A stretch of 64,000 bases of DNA from Ferdinandcohnia sp036962685 (lineage in GTDB: Bacteria > Bacillota > Bacilli > Bacillales > Bacillaceae_L). Below are positions 34,688-43,781 of this stretch, in pieces. The notes under the pieces were generated by a model. That model saw only the letters and a program-made list of their open reading frames with translations. It was not told the origin of the DNA and made no database searches. Location of the stretch: NCBI RefSeq assembly GCF_036962685.1, contig NZ_JBALOP010000029.1, forward strand, positions 1 to 64,000, written 5' to 3'. Position numbers and translations under genes: made by a program. Each line of letters starts with the position of its first letter. Position 1 is the first letter of the stretch.

Positions 34688-35737
34688 CTATTTGCGTACT
34701 TTTTCAATTTCCTTCATCATCTCGTCTACAAGGTCCTGCCCAAACTTTTCTGAGTACTCATCAATAATAGGCTGAATGACCTCTTTCATTTTTTGCTTTT
34801 CTTCGTTAGATACTTCGTTTACCTTTGTTCCTGATTCCTTTATTTCTTCAATCGCTTTAGAATCCTCTTCACGGCTTATCTGACGCTGATACTTACCTGC
34901 TTCAACAGCGGCATCTTTTAAAATGGTTTGCTCTTCCTCAGAAAGACCATCCCAGAATTTCTTACTAACTAAGAATACAAATGGCGTATATACATGCCCA
35001 GTCAAACTTAAATAATCCTGAACCTCATTAAATTTATTTGACTTAATAGTTGCAAGCGGATTTTCTTGACCATCTACTGTTTTGCTCTCAAGTGCAGTGA
35101 AAACTTCTGAAAAAGCCATTGGTGTTGGATTTGCCCCGAGCTCTTTAAATGCATCAAGATGAACTTCATTTTGCATGGTTCTGACTTTTAACCCCTTGAA
35201 GTCTTCCGCCTTTTCAACAGGATGTTTACTGTTTGTCAATTGACGGAACCCATTTTCCCAGTACCCGAGTCCAATGAGCCCGTGTTCCGGGAGTTTCTCC
35301 AATAGCTTTTGGCCAACTGGACCATCAAGAACCGCATCGGCCTCTTCTGCCGTGTTAAACAGGAATGGGAAATCAAAAATACCGAATTCCTTGATCATTC
35401 CTACTAATGGCGATGTGGATGGAATGGTAATCTCCTGAAGTCCCCCCTGAAGTGCCTCAGTCATTTTTTGGTCATCGCCTAGTGTTGCACTGTAAAATGG
35501 TTTTACTGTTAATTTTCCACCACTCTTTTCCGCAACAATTTCACTAAACTTTTTTAATCCTAGACCTTCCGGGTGGTCTTCATTCAACCCAATTCCTGCT
35601 TTGATTGTTCGTTCCTGGATTCCTTCCGACTTATTCCCTCCATCACTGTTTCCAGTTGATGGTGAACCACATGCACTAAGCAGTAACATTCCTGGAATAA
35701 TAATTCCAACACCCAATTTTTTAAGCCAATTTTTCAT
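34688..35737 (-). CDS. TRAP transporter binding protein 2 (DctP)
   Basis: A 349-residue lipoprotein with lipobox LLLSACGS and a DctP domain. The ligand-anchor Arg is expected in FKGLKVRTMQNEVH near 175, and the family segment PTPMAFSEVFTALESKTVDG follows. It resembles the binding protein at 38662 but shares only one DctQM pair with it. TRAP systems of this kind bring sugar acids into the cell with Na+. Confidence 0.9.
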   Translation of the reverse strand: MKNWLKKLGVGIIIPGMLLLSACGSPSTGNSDGGNKSEGIQERTIKAGIGLNEDHPEGLGLKKFSEIVAEKSGGKLTVKPFYSATLGDDQKMTEALQGGLQEITIPSTSPLVGMIKEFGIFDFPFLFNTAEEADAVLDGPVGQKLLEKLPEHGLIGLGYWENGFRQLTNSKHPVEKAEDFKGLKVRTMQNEVHLDAFKELGANPTPMAFSEVFTALESKTVDGQENPLATIKSNKFNEVQDYLSLTGHVYTPFVFLVSKKFWDGLSEEEQTILKDAAVEAGKYQRQISREEDSKAIEEIKESGTKVNEVSNEEKQKMKEVIQPIIDEYSEKFGQDLVDEMMKEIEKVRK

Positions 35738-35750
35738 TTATACTTCCCCC

Positions 35751-36788
35751 TTATCTTGTTCCTTTTATATTTGGAATGGTCTCTTGACCGACTTGTTCCT
35801 TCAAACGCTTATCATTCTTTACTTCTATATTAACCAGGTATTTTGGGTACTTCTTTTCAATCAGCACATCCGTGATTCCCACCGCTGCCTTTGTCCTCAT
35901 TTCCGCCTCGGCTTCTTCGGAATACCAGGCAACATGTGGTGTTAAAATTACTTGATCCATCGACAGAAATGGATGTTGTGCTCCAATCGGCTCTTCTTCA
36001 ACTACATCTAAAGCTGCTCCTGCTACCTGTCCTAGCTGAAGCGCCTCAATTAGAGCACTTTCATCAATAACAGGTCCCCTGGAAGTATTAATAATTAACG
36101 GGTTCTTTTTCATCCTTGCAAATTGTTCTTTTCCAAGCATCCCTTTTGTAGCCGGATTCAGTGGGGCATGAACAGAGATGATATCCGACTGTTCTACAAG
36201 AGTTGCAAGAGAGACTAGGGTAACCCCCCTTCTCTTTGCCTCTGATGCCGGAAAATAAGGATCCGCAGCGATGATGTTAAATCCAAGTGGTTTTGCTTTC
36301 TCGGCAAGGGATTGAGGAATTTTGCCAAAGCCAACAAGGCCCAGTGTTTGGTTATTCAGCCGATGAATCGGTCTTGTCACTTTAAAGTCCCAATTCCCGT
36401 TTTTTACCTGCTGATTTGCCACTACGACTTTCCGTACCCATGATAAAATCAGGGCTAAGGCGTGATCTGAAACTTCATCCATACAGTAATCAGGCACATT
36501 CGCTACACAGATTCCTCTCTCTGTAGCCGCTTCCAAGTCAATGGTATTGACTCCGACCCCATACCGTGTAATCACCTGACATTTTGTCAACGATTCAATC
36601 ACTCGTCTACTAAGCGGCGCATACTGATTGATGATACCGTCTGCGTCATGACAGGCATGAATGACTTCCTCTTCCGTGCGACATTGGGCAGCAATTACTT
36701 CAATTTCCGGCGCTTGGTATAACACCGCCTCCTCAAATCGAAGATCTTCAAACTCCCAGTCTGTTACCACTACTTTGAACTTATCCAA
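35751..36788 (-). CDS. D-2-hydroxyacid dehydrogenase (CtBP-like)
   Basis: A 345-residue NAD-dependent dehydrogenase. It has the nucleotide motif TLGLVGFGKIPQSLAEKA near 148, catalytic Arg in INTSRGPVID near 233, Glu in DVVEEEP near 262 and His in TPHVAWYS near 284. It begins at TTG 36788, with GGAGGTG upstream. It probably oxidises or reduces a sugar acid or 2-keto acid in this pathway. It lies between the TRAP membrane subunits and the second binding-protein gene. Confidence 0.87.
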   Translation of the reverse strand: MDKFKVVVTDWEFEDLRFEEAVLYQAPEIEVIAAQCRTEEEVIHACHDADGIINQYAPLSRRVIESLTKCQVITRYGVGVNTIDLEAATERGICVANVPDYCMDEVSDHALALILSWVRKVVVANQQVKNGNWDFKVTRPIHRLNNQTLGLVGFGKIPQSLAEKAKPLGFNIIAADPYFPASEAKRRGVTLVSLATLVEQSDIISVHAPLNPATKGMLGKEQFARMKKNPLIINTSRGPVIDESALIEALQLGQVAGAALDVVEEEPIGAQHPFLSMDQVILTPHVAWYSEEAEAEMRTKAAVGITDVLIEKKYPKYLVNIEVKNDKRLKEQVGQETIPNIKGTR

Positions 36789-36807
36789 AATTTCACCTCC
36801 AATAAAA

Positions 36808-38082
36808 TTACGTTAAGAAATCAAGCGGAACCATAATAATAGAAGGAAATAGTATCAAAAGAATAAGGACAATAATATGAACTAGGACAAACGGCCAGAT
36901 TCCTTTTGTCAATTCAATGATATTGATTTTACTGATTCCGCAGCCGACATATAAGACCGTTCCGACTGGAGGGGTAATTAAGCCAATACACAAGTTAATG
37001 ACCATAATAATTCCGAAATACACAGGATCAATTCCAGCCATTTTTACAAGGGGCAAGAATACCGGTGTAAAGATTAAAATAGCGGGTGTAAGATCCATCA
37101 CAAGTCCAATAGCCAATAAAATTAAATTAATTAATAACAGCAACATTAAAGGACTTTCAATCAGCCCGCCAAGAGCTGCTGCCATTTGTCCAGGGACGTC
37201 CGCTACGGTGATCATCCAAGCAGAAACCATTGCCGCTGCTGCAACGAACATAACCACTGCAGTCGTCTTTGCTGCCGCAACCAGGACATTATGCAAATCT
37301 TTTAATTCCAATTCACGGTATATAAAAAACCCGACAAATAAGGCATAAAATGCAGCTACCACAGCCGCTTCTGTAGGTGTAAAAATTCCTCCCCTTAAAC
37401 CGCCAATGATAATAACAGGAAGAAACAAAGCCCAGATTGCTTTTATTGTAGACTTTAAAATCTCTTTTGTTGTTTGTCGTTTTGGAAGTTCACTTTTATC
37501 TTTTCGGGCAATAAAAGTCCATGCGATAATGAGTCCCCCGCCCATCATGATACCCGGAACAATGCCCCCCATAAATAACTGGGTGATCGATACACCGGCA
37601 GTTACCCCGAAGATAATCATTGGAATACTAGGAGGAATAACGGGAGCAATAATTCCTGAAGCACAAATGAGTCCCGTAGAGCGATTAACATCATAACCCC
37701 TGGCAATCATCATCGGTATTGAAATGGCACCAAGTGCGGCAGTATCAGCTACTGCTGATCCGGACAATCCGGCAAACAAAATACTTGCAATGATGGCTAC
37801 ATACCCAAGCCCTCCTCTAATGTGGCCGACCAAGGACATGGCAAATTCGACAATTCGCTTGGAAATACCTCCCGCGTTCATCAGTTCCCCTGCTAGCACA
37901 AAAAACGGGATTGCCATAAGTGAAAAGTTATTTGCTCCATTGATAAGGTTCTGCGCTACAATTTGTGCATCCATCATATTTAAAGTAAACATAATGGCAA
38001 CCCCACAAAGAATTAATGCAAAGGCGATAGGCACTCCAAGTGCAAGTGTTCCAAACAACGAGCCAAGAAAAACAGCAACCAT
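36808..38082 (-). CDS. TRAP transporter large permease (DctM)
   Basis: A 424-residue protein with about 12 membrane helices, the normal length of DctM. The segments FFVLAGELMNAGGISKRIVE and GLSGSAVADTAALGAI are characteristic of the Na+-coupled elevator domain. It works with the DctQ protein encoded 45 bases upstream. ATG 38082 has AAGGAGG. Confidence 0.93.
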   Translation of the reverse strand: MVAVFLGSLFGTLALGVPIAFALILCGVAIMFTLNMMDAQIVAQNLINGANNFSLMAIPFFVLAGELMNAGGISKRIVEFAMSLVGHIRGGLGYVAIIASILFAGLSGSAVADTAALGAISIPMMIARGYDVNRSTGLICASGIIAPVIPPSIPMIIFGVTAGVSITQLFMGGIVPGIMMGGGLIIAWTFIARKDKSELPKRQTTKEILKSTIKAIWALFLPVIIIGGLRGGIFTPTEAAVVAAFYALFVGFFIYRELELKDLHNVLVAAAKTTAVVMFVAAAAMVSAWMITVADVPGQMAAALGGLIESPLMLLLLINLILLAIGLVMDLTPAILIFTPVFLPLVKMAGIDPVYFGIIMVINLCIGLITPPVGTVLYVGCGISKINIIELTKGIWPFVLVHIIVLILLILFPSIIMVPLDFLT

Positions 38083-38127
38083 ACATTTGCCTCCTTTCGG
38101 AAATATATTTCTATTCGTTTAGTAACT

Positions 38128-38646
38128 TTAAGGTTTGATAACTTCCTCAGTAGTAGAAATGATGCTAAATTGTGAATTGGACTTTGACGTAAATGCCTGA
38201 ATCATTCTGACGATAATAATCAAGGCCATTGCAATACTGGTAATAACTCCTATTCCATACATAAATGAAAGCGGAAGTCCTGTTGCTGGGGCGGTGCTGT
38301 TCATATTTAACAATGTCATTTTCCAGCTGCCTACAAGTAATAGCCATAAAACATATAACACTAATAAATTACTAATCACGAATGCTATTTTCTTTAATTT
38401 TATCGGCAGCGCATTGACAACAACATCGACACCAAGATGCATATTATCCTTCAGACAGGCAATCGCACCAAGAAATACCATCCACACAAACAGAAATCTA
38501 GACATTTCTTCAGACCATGTAATTCCTGAATTGAAAATGTAACGGAGGAGTACATTTCCAAAAACTAGAATAGACATCGTAGCCAAGGATAGAGAAATAC
38601 TTGCATTGAGGACTTTTATACTGAATTTGTTGACTTTTTGTAGCAT
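38128..38646 (-). CDS. TRAP transporter small permease (DctQ)
   Basis: A 172-residue protein with four membrane helices and the family core ITWSEEMSRFLFVWMVFLGA near 41. It forms the scaffold of the TRAP carrier together with DctM. It follows the first binding-protein gene by 15 bases. Confidence 0.9.
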   Translation of the reverse strand: MLQKVNKFSIKVLNASISLSLATMSILVFGNVLLRYIFNSGITWSEEMSRFLFVWMVFLGAIACLKDNMHLGVDVVVNALPIKLKKIAFVISNLLVLYVLWLLLVGSWKMTLLNMNSTAPATGLPLSFMYGIGVITSIAMALIIIVRMIQAFTSKSNSQFSIISTTEEVIKP

Positions 38647-38661
38647 GAATAATTCCCTCCT

Positions 38662-39693
38662 TTAGTTAGCTTCAGCTTTGATCCTTTCAACCAAATCTTT
38701 GGCCCAATCGTATTTTTGATAGATTTCATCGTATAAAGGCTGGGCTGCCTTTTCCATATCCTGTGAGAATTCTTCAGATGGAGTCGTAAACTCGACACCA
38801 TTTTCTTCGAGAAATTTCTTATCTTCTTCATAGCTTTTTTCCAGTAATTCGAATTCATATTCTGCTGCAGCCTTTGAGGCTTTTTCAATAATTTGTTGCT
38901 GTTCTTTGGATAATCCGTTCCAGAATTGACTATTAATGATATAGACATTCGGGCTGAACATATGCTTAGATTCCAGAACATCGCTCTGTACCTCATACCA
39001 CCCGGATGCTCGAAGGGATGCAATCGGATTATCTTGCCCATCCACAACATGTTGTTCTAAAGCAGAAAATATTTCTGAAATCGCTAGAGGTGTAACATTT
39101 GCTCCAAGCAATTGCCCAAGAGTAATGTAGTTTGGAATATTTGGCATCCTTAAGCGAAGTCCATCAAATTCCTCTAAGCTCGTAATCGGTTTATTTGATG
39201 AAAACATTCTGAAGCCGTTCGCACTCCAAGCCAATGGTCTTACACCATGTTCTTTTTCAAGGTCGGCCGTTAATTCTTCGCCAATCGGACCATTTAATAC
39301 AGCTTTTACGTGTTCAAAATCTTTAAACAGGAATGGCCATTCAGGGACAGCCATTTTAGGAATGTCTGCCTGCATAATTAAGCCAGGGATCCCCATTTCA
39401 ATCGTGCCGTTTCGGACTCCATCATAGAACTCCTTTTCGGCACCAAGTGTACTATTCGGGAATAGTTGAACCTTCAAGCTTCCTTTCGATTCTTCTTCAA
39501 CCATTTTTTTGAATTTTTCTTTGAGGGCTATGTTCTGTGGATGATCTTCTGCAAAATAATGAGCTACTTTTATCGTTTTAGATTGATTGCCGGTTCCTTG
39601 TTCTGAACCGGATTTTTCTGTACCTCCGCAAGCGGTGAGGAACAATGATGCAATGAGGATAAAAATTACTATAAGTGAAAATTTTTTATTCAT
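38662..39693 (-). CDS. TRAP transporter binding protein 1 (DctP)
   Basis: A 343-residue lipoprotein with lipobox LFLTACGG and a DctP domain (FDGLRLRMPNIPNY with the anchor Arg near 170, then ISEIFSALEQHVVDG). It is the first gene of the long operon 39693 to 28108 and follows a good promoter with operator-like boxes. Homologues bind C4-dicarboxylates or sugar acids; the neighbours favour an aldonate. Confidence 0.92.
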   Translation of the reverse strand: MNKKFSLIVIFILIASLFLTACGGTEKSGSEQGTGNQSKTIKVAHYFAEDHPQNIALKEKFKKMVEEESKGSLKVQLFPNSTLGAEKEFYDGVRNGTIEMGIPGLIMQADIPKMAVPEWPFLFKDFEHVKAVLNGPIGEELTADLEKEHGVRPLAWSANGFRMFSSNKPITSLEEFDGLRLRMPNIPNYITLGQLLGANVTPLAISEIFSALEQHVVDGQDNPIASLRASGWYEVQSDVLESKHMFSPNVYIINSQFWNGLSKEQQQIIEKASKAAAEYEFELLEKSYEEDKKFLEENGVEFTTPSEEFSQDMEKAAQPLYDEIYQKYDWAKDLVERIKAEAN

Positions 39694-39784
39694 CTTACCA
39701 GCTCCTTTTTTAATCAGGATAAAATGTAAGCGATATCAAAATGTTCAATGACCAAAAACTCCAATTTTCACCTCCCTTAAGATT

Positions 39785-39886
39785 GTTTTACATTGTAAAA
39801 CTAAGTTGTGAATATTGAAGAAAAAAACGAACAAATTTCAATTTAGTTTTATAATATAAAACCAAATTCCACAATGTGAAACTAAC
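39785..39886 (-). promoter_or_regulatory. Shared operator boxes, site B (two copies)
   Basis: GTTTTACATTGTAAAACTAA at 39785 is nearly identical to the box at 43571. A second, weaker copy (TAGTTTTATAATATAAAACC near 39844, then ACAATGTGAAACT) lies next to it. Both stand between the promoter and the TRAP operon, fitting repression. Confidence 0.7.
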
Positions 39887-39894
39887 CTAAACGT

Positions 39895-39923
39895 AATATA
39901 ATTCAAATTTTCTGACTTGTCAA
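39895..39923 (-). promoter_or_regulatory. Sigma-A promoter of the sugar-acid operon
   Basis: On the minus strand TTGACA (39918-39923) and TATATT (39895-39900) are 17 bases apart. The operator boxes follow directly downstream. Confidence 0.75.
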
Positions 39924-39940
39924 TAATCTATGTAGAATTT

Positions 39941-40594
39941 TTATCCATTTTTTTCTATTCTTGCTTCCTTTACTTTTTGGACAAACAGCTGGGCAAGTGT
40001 GGTTAATGCACCCCACTCTTCCGTGTCTATAAAGTCTTTTCTCACTAGCGATCCACCTACTCCCACGGCAACGGATCCCGCTGTGATAAAATCCTTCGTA
40101 TTCTTAAGGGTGATTCCCCCAGTTGGCATCATTGGAATTTGACCTAAAGGTCCGCGAATTTGTCTAATAAAATCTGCCCCCAATGTACTTGCCGGGAATA
40201 CCTTCACAATATCTGCTCCCCACTCATATGCCTGCAAAATCTCAGTTGGTGTGAAAACACCAGGGATTACTATTTTCTTGTATCCTTTGGTTACCTCAAT
40301 CGTTTCTCTTTTTAAGGTTGGTGCAAAAATAAATTCTGCCCCCGCCTCAATCGCCATTTCGGCTGACTGGGAGTCGAGCACAGTGCCAGCTCCAATTACA
40401 GCCTTTTCCCCAAATGTGTCTTTTACCTCCCGAATAGCACCCAATGCGTCCTCAGAATCAATTGTAATTTCAATGCCGGTAATGCCCCCTGCTATAAGAG
40501 AGGATACGACCTGAAGGACTTTTTCCCGACTGACTTTCCGGACAACTGCAACAACACCTGATTCCAATAGATAAGCCAGGTTGTTAGAATTCAT
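39941..40594 (-). CDS. KDPG/KHG aldolase
   Basis: A 217-residue class I aldolase. The catalytic Glu lies in GITGIEIT near 40, the Schiff-base Lys in ADIVKVFPAS near 130, and the phosphate loop in MPTGGITLKN near 155. It cleaves KDPG or KDPGal to pyruvate and glyceraldehyde 3-phosphate, completing the branch started by KDG kinase. I use ATG 40594 with GGAGG six bases upstream; the longer frame from 40654 has no site. Confidence 0.9.
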   Translation of the reverse strand: MNSNNLAYLLESGVVAVVRKVSREKVLQVVSSLIAGGITGIEITIDSEDALGAIREVKDTFGEKAVIGAGTVLDSQSAEMAIEAGAEFIFAPTLKRETIEVTKGYKKIVIPGVFTPTEILQAYEWGADIVKVFPASTLGADFIRQIRGPLGQIPMMPTGGITLKNTKDFITAGSVAVGVGGSLVRKDFIDTEEWGALTTLAQLFVQKVKEARIEKNG

Positions 40595-40629
40595 AGAATT
40601 CCTCCGTTTCATATTTACGTTATTAATAG

Positions 40630-40653
40630 ATTCTGATGGTGCCTCCAGAATCA
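40630..40653. repeat. Short inverted repeat before the aldolase gene
   Basis: GATTCTG and CAGAATC are perfect 7-bp arms ten bases apart, about 35 bases upstream of the aldolase start. It could be an operator or an mRNA hairpin. Confidence 0.35.
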
Positions 40654-40654
40654 A

Positions 40655-40937
40655 CCCATTTATATGACTGAATAATAGTTTGCAAGATGATCGAAAATGT
40701 TGTTATCCATAGAAGTATGCTACTGGGAGGATAAAATAGAGTTATTCATTGGTAGAATTTTGTGTTTTACATCTTGTAGAAGGGTTCCGATATTTTCAAT
40801 AGGAATGGATATTTGGACCCTTCTTTTAACTAGACTTAAAGATTCCTTCCTATACCGACACCTGGAGAAGTACCTAAAGGAATGAGAGTGCCAGAATTTA
40901 ATATCATAGACTGTGAGACTATAAATTACTGATTCTT
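40655..40937. other. Intergenic DNA without a clear gene
   Basis: A plus-strand frame of 62 residues (40697-40885) has no homology that I recognise. I see no clear terminator here after the gene at 40938. Confidence 0.4.
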
Positions 40938-41888
40938 TTATATTTTTGCAGACTCAGCATTCATTTTGGGTATGCCCAGCCCTTTTGCACCAAGTTTGGA
41001 TGTTATAGCATCTGGGTAATAGCGCTCGATCATTTGGATTCCCAGCGCTGCACGGCGAACACGCTCTTTCACTAATGAAATGTTAGTACTTTCCCATTGC
41101 TTTCCAGAAGGATAGACATCAGGATGATTACGCAGACCAAATTTGATATACACTGGTGCCAATACACGAATGATTTCTGGAATTTCATAATAGCGAAGGA
41201 AACCTCCGAAATTATCAGGTACCTCAACATAGATATCAATCGGAATATCAATGGTCTGACGAATAGAAGCTAGTTTATGAAGCGTAAGCGCAGTTGGCAC
41301 ATTATATGTTCCTGCCCCAAGGTCCTGAATTAATTTAACTGAAACTGGGTTGGCGGCGCCCATTTGCACTGACACTTTTACAACAAAATCCTCTGGTAGT
41401 TGACCGGATTTTTTCATTTCCTTTGTCAGCAGCAATAGACCTTCATCTGCAATTAATGCACTTCTGAGTCCAAGTTTGGCTCCTCTTTTTAAATCTTCCA
41501 TTGCATAGACAAGCTGATCCGCCCCTTCATGACGCAAACCTATGGATTTCCCGGCACTCGTGAATGGTTGTGCGCTAATATCCCATGTGCCCCTCGGGCC
41601 TACAAAAAGGCTAAGCTCCATTCCTCTTTCAGCAGTCATTCGGCACATTTCCTTTATTTCCTCATCCGTTTGCAACATGATACCGCTGCCTTGTGAAACG
41701 CGGTGAATCGTTAGCCCATAATGGTCGATTTCCTTTAACGTTTCTTCTAACGCAACAGGACCTTCCACACTGGGCAGTTCAATTCGGTATTGAGCCCCGT
41801 CGGGAAATCTCTTATTGGATGTAGGGAGTTCTGTTAAATCTGTGGATGGATAACCTAGTTTTTCTAATAACTCTCTGGATTCATTCAT
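40938..41888 (-). CDS. Conserved TIM-barrel-like protein, U32-like
   Basis: A 316-residue soluble protein of unknown function. I recall relatives labelled U32 family peptidase, but no catalytic motif is evident. Readable blocks are RVSQGSGIMLQTDEEI near 65, SLFVGPRGTWDISAQPF near 95 and VQMGAANPVSVKLIQDLGAG near 175, then PIDIYVEVPDNFGGFLRYYE. The alternating strands and helices suggest a TIM barrel. It follows the aldehyde dehydrogenase by about 95 bases, so it likely acts on the same pathway. I prefer ATG 41888 with GAGGGA upstream; ATG 41909 has no site. Confidence 0.6.
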   Translation of the reverse strand: MNESRELLEKLGYPSTDLTELPTSNKRFPDGAQYRIELPSVEGPVALEETLKEIDHYGLTIHRVSQGSGIMLQTDEEIKEMCRMTAERGMELSLFVGPRGTWDISAQPFTSAGKSIGLRHEGADQLVYAMEDLKRGAKLGLRSALIADEGLLLLTKEMKKSGQLPEDFVVKVSVQMGAANPVSVKLIQDLGAGTYNVPTALTLHKLASIRQTIDIPIDIYVEVPDNFGGFLRYYEIPEIIRVLAPVYIKFGLRNHPDVYPSGKQWESTNISLVKERVRRAALGIQMIERYYPDAITSKLGAKGLGIPKMNAESAKI

Positions 41889-41982
41889 CTGAAATTCCCT
41901 CGTTTCCATTTTTAATATTTTACGTTAGGGGATGAATCGTAGGGGGGGTCTATAATCAGAATCCCCCTTTTGTTCGTTTAGA

Positions 41983-43449
41983 TTACCCCTTAATAAATAC
42001 AGTTTTGATGGAGGTATAAAATTCTTTCGCCGCTTCTCCTTGTTCACGTGAACCGGTGCTAGATGCCTTCATACCTCCAAATGGCGCATGAAGTTCTACA
42101 CCAGCACTTTCAGCATTAATTCGGACAAGGCCAGCTTCGATTTCATCGATAAACTCAAGCAATGAGCCAATATTCGTGGTAAAAATTGACGCACTTAATC
42201 CGTACTTTGTCTCGTTTGCAAGATCAATCGCCTCTTCTAAATTAGCTACTTTAAACAGAGCGATGACCGGACCGAAAATTTCCTCCTGTGCTATACTCAT
42301 TTCCGGTGTTACATGTTCAAAAATCGTTGGTGAGACATAATATCCCTTGGCATGTTCACCATTTGTCAATGGTTCTCCTCCGTAAATCAAGGAAGCACCC
42401 TCTTCTTTTCCCTGTTCAATATACTTGATTACAGTTCGGAACTGACTTTCACTTGCACATGGCCCCATCCAGATTCCTTCTTTTAATCCGGATCCAACCG
42501 TTATTTTTTCTGTCTCTTGAATCAACTTTTCTTTAAATGCTTCGTAAACCTCCGATTCAACAATGACACGGCTTGACGCCGTACATTTTTGGCCAGTAGA
42601 GCGAAAGGCACCGCTAATAACAGCCTCTACGGCACTGTCTAAATTGGCATCCTTTGTAACAATGACAGGATTCTTTCCTCCCATCTCCAGCTGAAACTTG
42701 ATCCCTCTCGCTGCTGCAGATTTGGCGACATTTTCACCTACAGTTTCAGAACCAGTAAAGGTAATAGCATTTAATAGCGGATGATCAATTAGTTTCTGGC
42801 CAATGACAGAACCTGAACCAGTAATAAAATTTATTACTCCTTCAGGAAGTCCTGCTTTAGCAAAGCAGTCGACTACTTTTGCGGCAGTTACTGCTGCTTC
42901 TGTAGCTGATTTAAATACAACGGTGTTTCCATACACAAGAGCGGGTGCTATTTTCCAAATTGGTATAGCCACTGGAAAATTCCAAGGTGTTATTACGCCA
43001 ACCACTCCAAGAGGGGTACGCTTGGTGAACATAAGCGCATCCTTATCAGATGATGGAATAACATCGCCGTCCTTCCGCATTCCTTCCCCAGCATAATAGC
43101 GAAGAATCGCAACGCCACGAGCCGTTTCACCTTTTGCCTCAGGAAGAGTTTTACCCATTTCTCTTGTCATCGTTTCAGCAATATCCTCTAGGTTTTCTTC
43201 TAGAATATTTGCGACTTTGTATAGAATTTGCCCCCTTGCTGCCTGCCCTAGCTTCCTCCATCCCTTTTTCGCATGATGTGCAGACTTCACAGCATTATCA
43301 AGGTCCTCAACCGTGGAACTTTGAACATATCCGACAATTTCTTCTTTATCTGCTGGGTTTATACTTTTGATGGTTACCTCTGATGCGGACTCAACCCACT
43401 GATTGTTAATAAAGTTTTTGTACGTTATTTCCTTCATTTCTGTTTGCAT
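41983..43449 (-). CDS. 2-ketoglutarate semialdehyde dehydrogenase
   Basis: A 488-residue NAD(P)-dependent aldehyde dehydrogenase. The catalytic Cys is in GQKCTASSRVIV near 291, Glu in FQLEMGGKNPV near 257, and Asn in TPWNFPVA near 159. Length and sequence are very like B. subtilis GucD/YcbD, the ketoglutarate semialdehyde dehydrogenase of glucarate breakdown. It would finish the FAH branch by making 2-ketoglutarate. The gene has its own promoter region with the shared operator box at 43571. Confidence 0.87.
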   Translation of the reverse strand: MQTEMKEITYKNFINNQWVESASEVTIKSINPADKEEIVGYVQSSTVEDLDNAVKSAHHAKKGWRKLGQAARGQILYKVANILEENLEDIAETMTREMGKTLPEAKGETARGVAILRYYAGEGMRKDGDVIPSSDKDALMFTKRTPLGVVGVITPWNFPVAIPIWKIAPALVYGNTVVFKSATEAAVTAAKVVDCFAKAGLPEGVINFITGSGSVIGQKLIDHPLLNAITFTGSETVGENVAKSAAARGIKFQLEMGGKNPVIVTKDANLDSAVEAVISGAFRSTGQKCTASSRVIVESEVYEAFKEKLIQETEKITVGSGLKEGIWMGPCASESQFRTVIKYIEQGKEEGASLIYGGEPLTNGEHAKGYYVSPTIFEHVTPEMSIAQEEIFGPVIALFKVANLEEAIDLANETKYGLSASIFTTNIGSLLEFIDEIEAGLVRINAESAGVELHAPFGGMKASSTGSREQGEAAKEFYTSIKTVFIKG

Positions 43450-43781
43450 ATAAGCGCACTCCTTTTATAAAATTTTTTCGTAACACTTTGTTTTTGCATT
43501 TCTAATTCATGCGGGAACTTCATCGAGCTTGATTTTTGAGTATGGCTTAACTAGGAGAATAGGGAGATTTTGTTTTACATTATAAAACTCAGTTTTCATA
43601 TTCTAAACTAAAGTTAGTTTATCACACTTGTTTAAATTTTCAAATATCTTTTTGTGCTTAAATTTTTTTCACACTTAGGAATGGATAACTATTCCTCTAC
43701 TTCCACAAAAATCTACAAATCTAGACAAGACTATAGTATAATAATTGATTAGAATAGTAGATTTGTGAGGAGGTACAAACG
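43450..43781. other. Divergent regulatory region
   Basis: This space holds the leader and operator of the aldehyde dehydrogenase operon and, on the other strand, the promoter of the LysM endopeptidase gene. A TATAAT for the latter lies near 43736-43741. No gene is seen. Confidence 0.5.
43571..43601 (-). promoter_or_regulatory. Shared palindromic operator box, site C
   Basis: The plus strand reads GTTTTACATTATAAAACTCA followed by GTTTT, matching sites A and B almost base for base. On the minus strand a TTGAAA (43638-43643) and a TAAACT 16 bases on lie upstream, so the box is just after the promoter of the aldehyde dehydrogenase operon. Confidence 0.72.

Noticed and set aside
40697..40885. 62-residue plus-strand frame between aldolase and U32-like gene
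   Set aside because: It has no recognisable homology and the composition looks like non-coding DNA, although a GGGAGG lies inside the frame.
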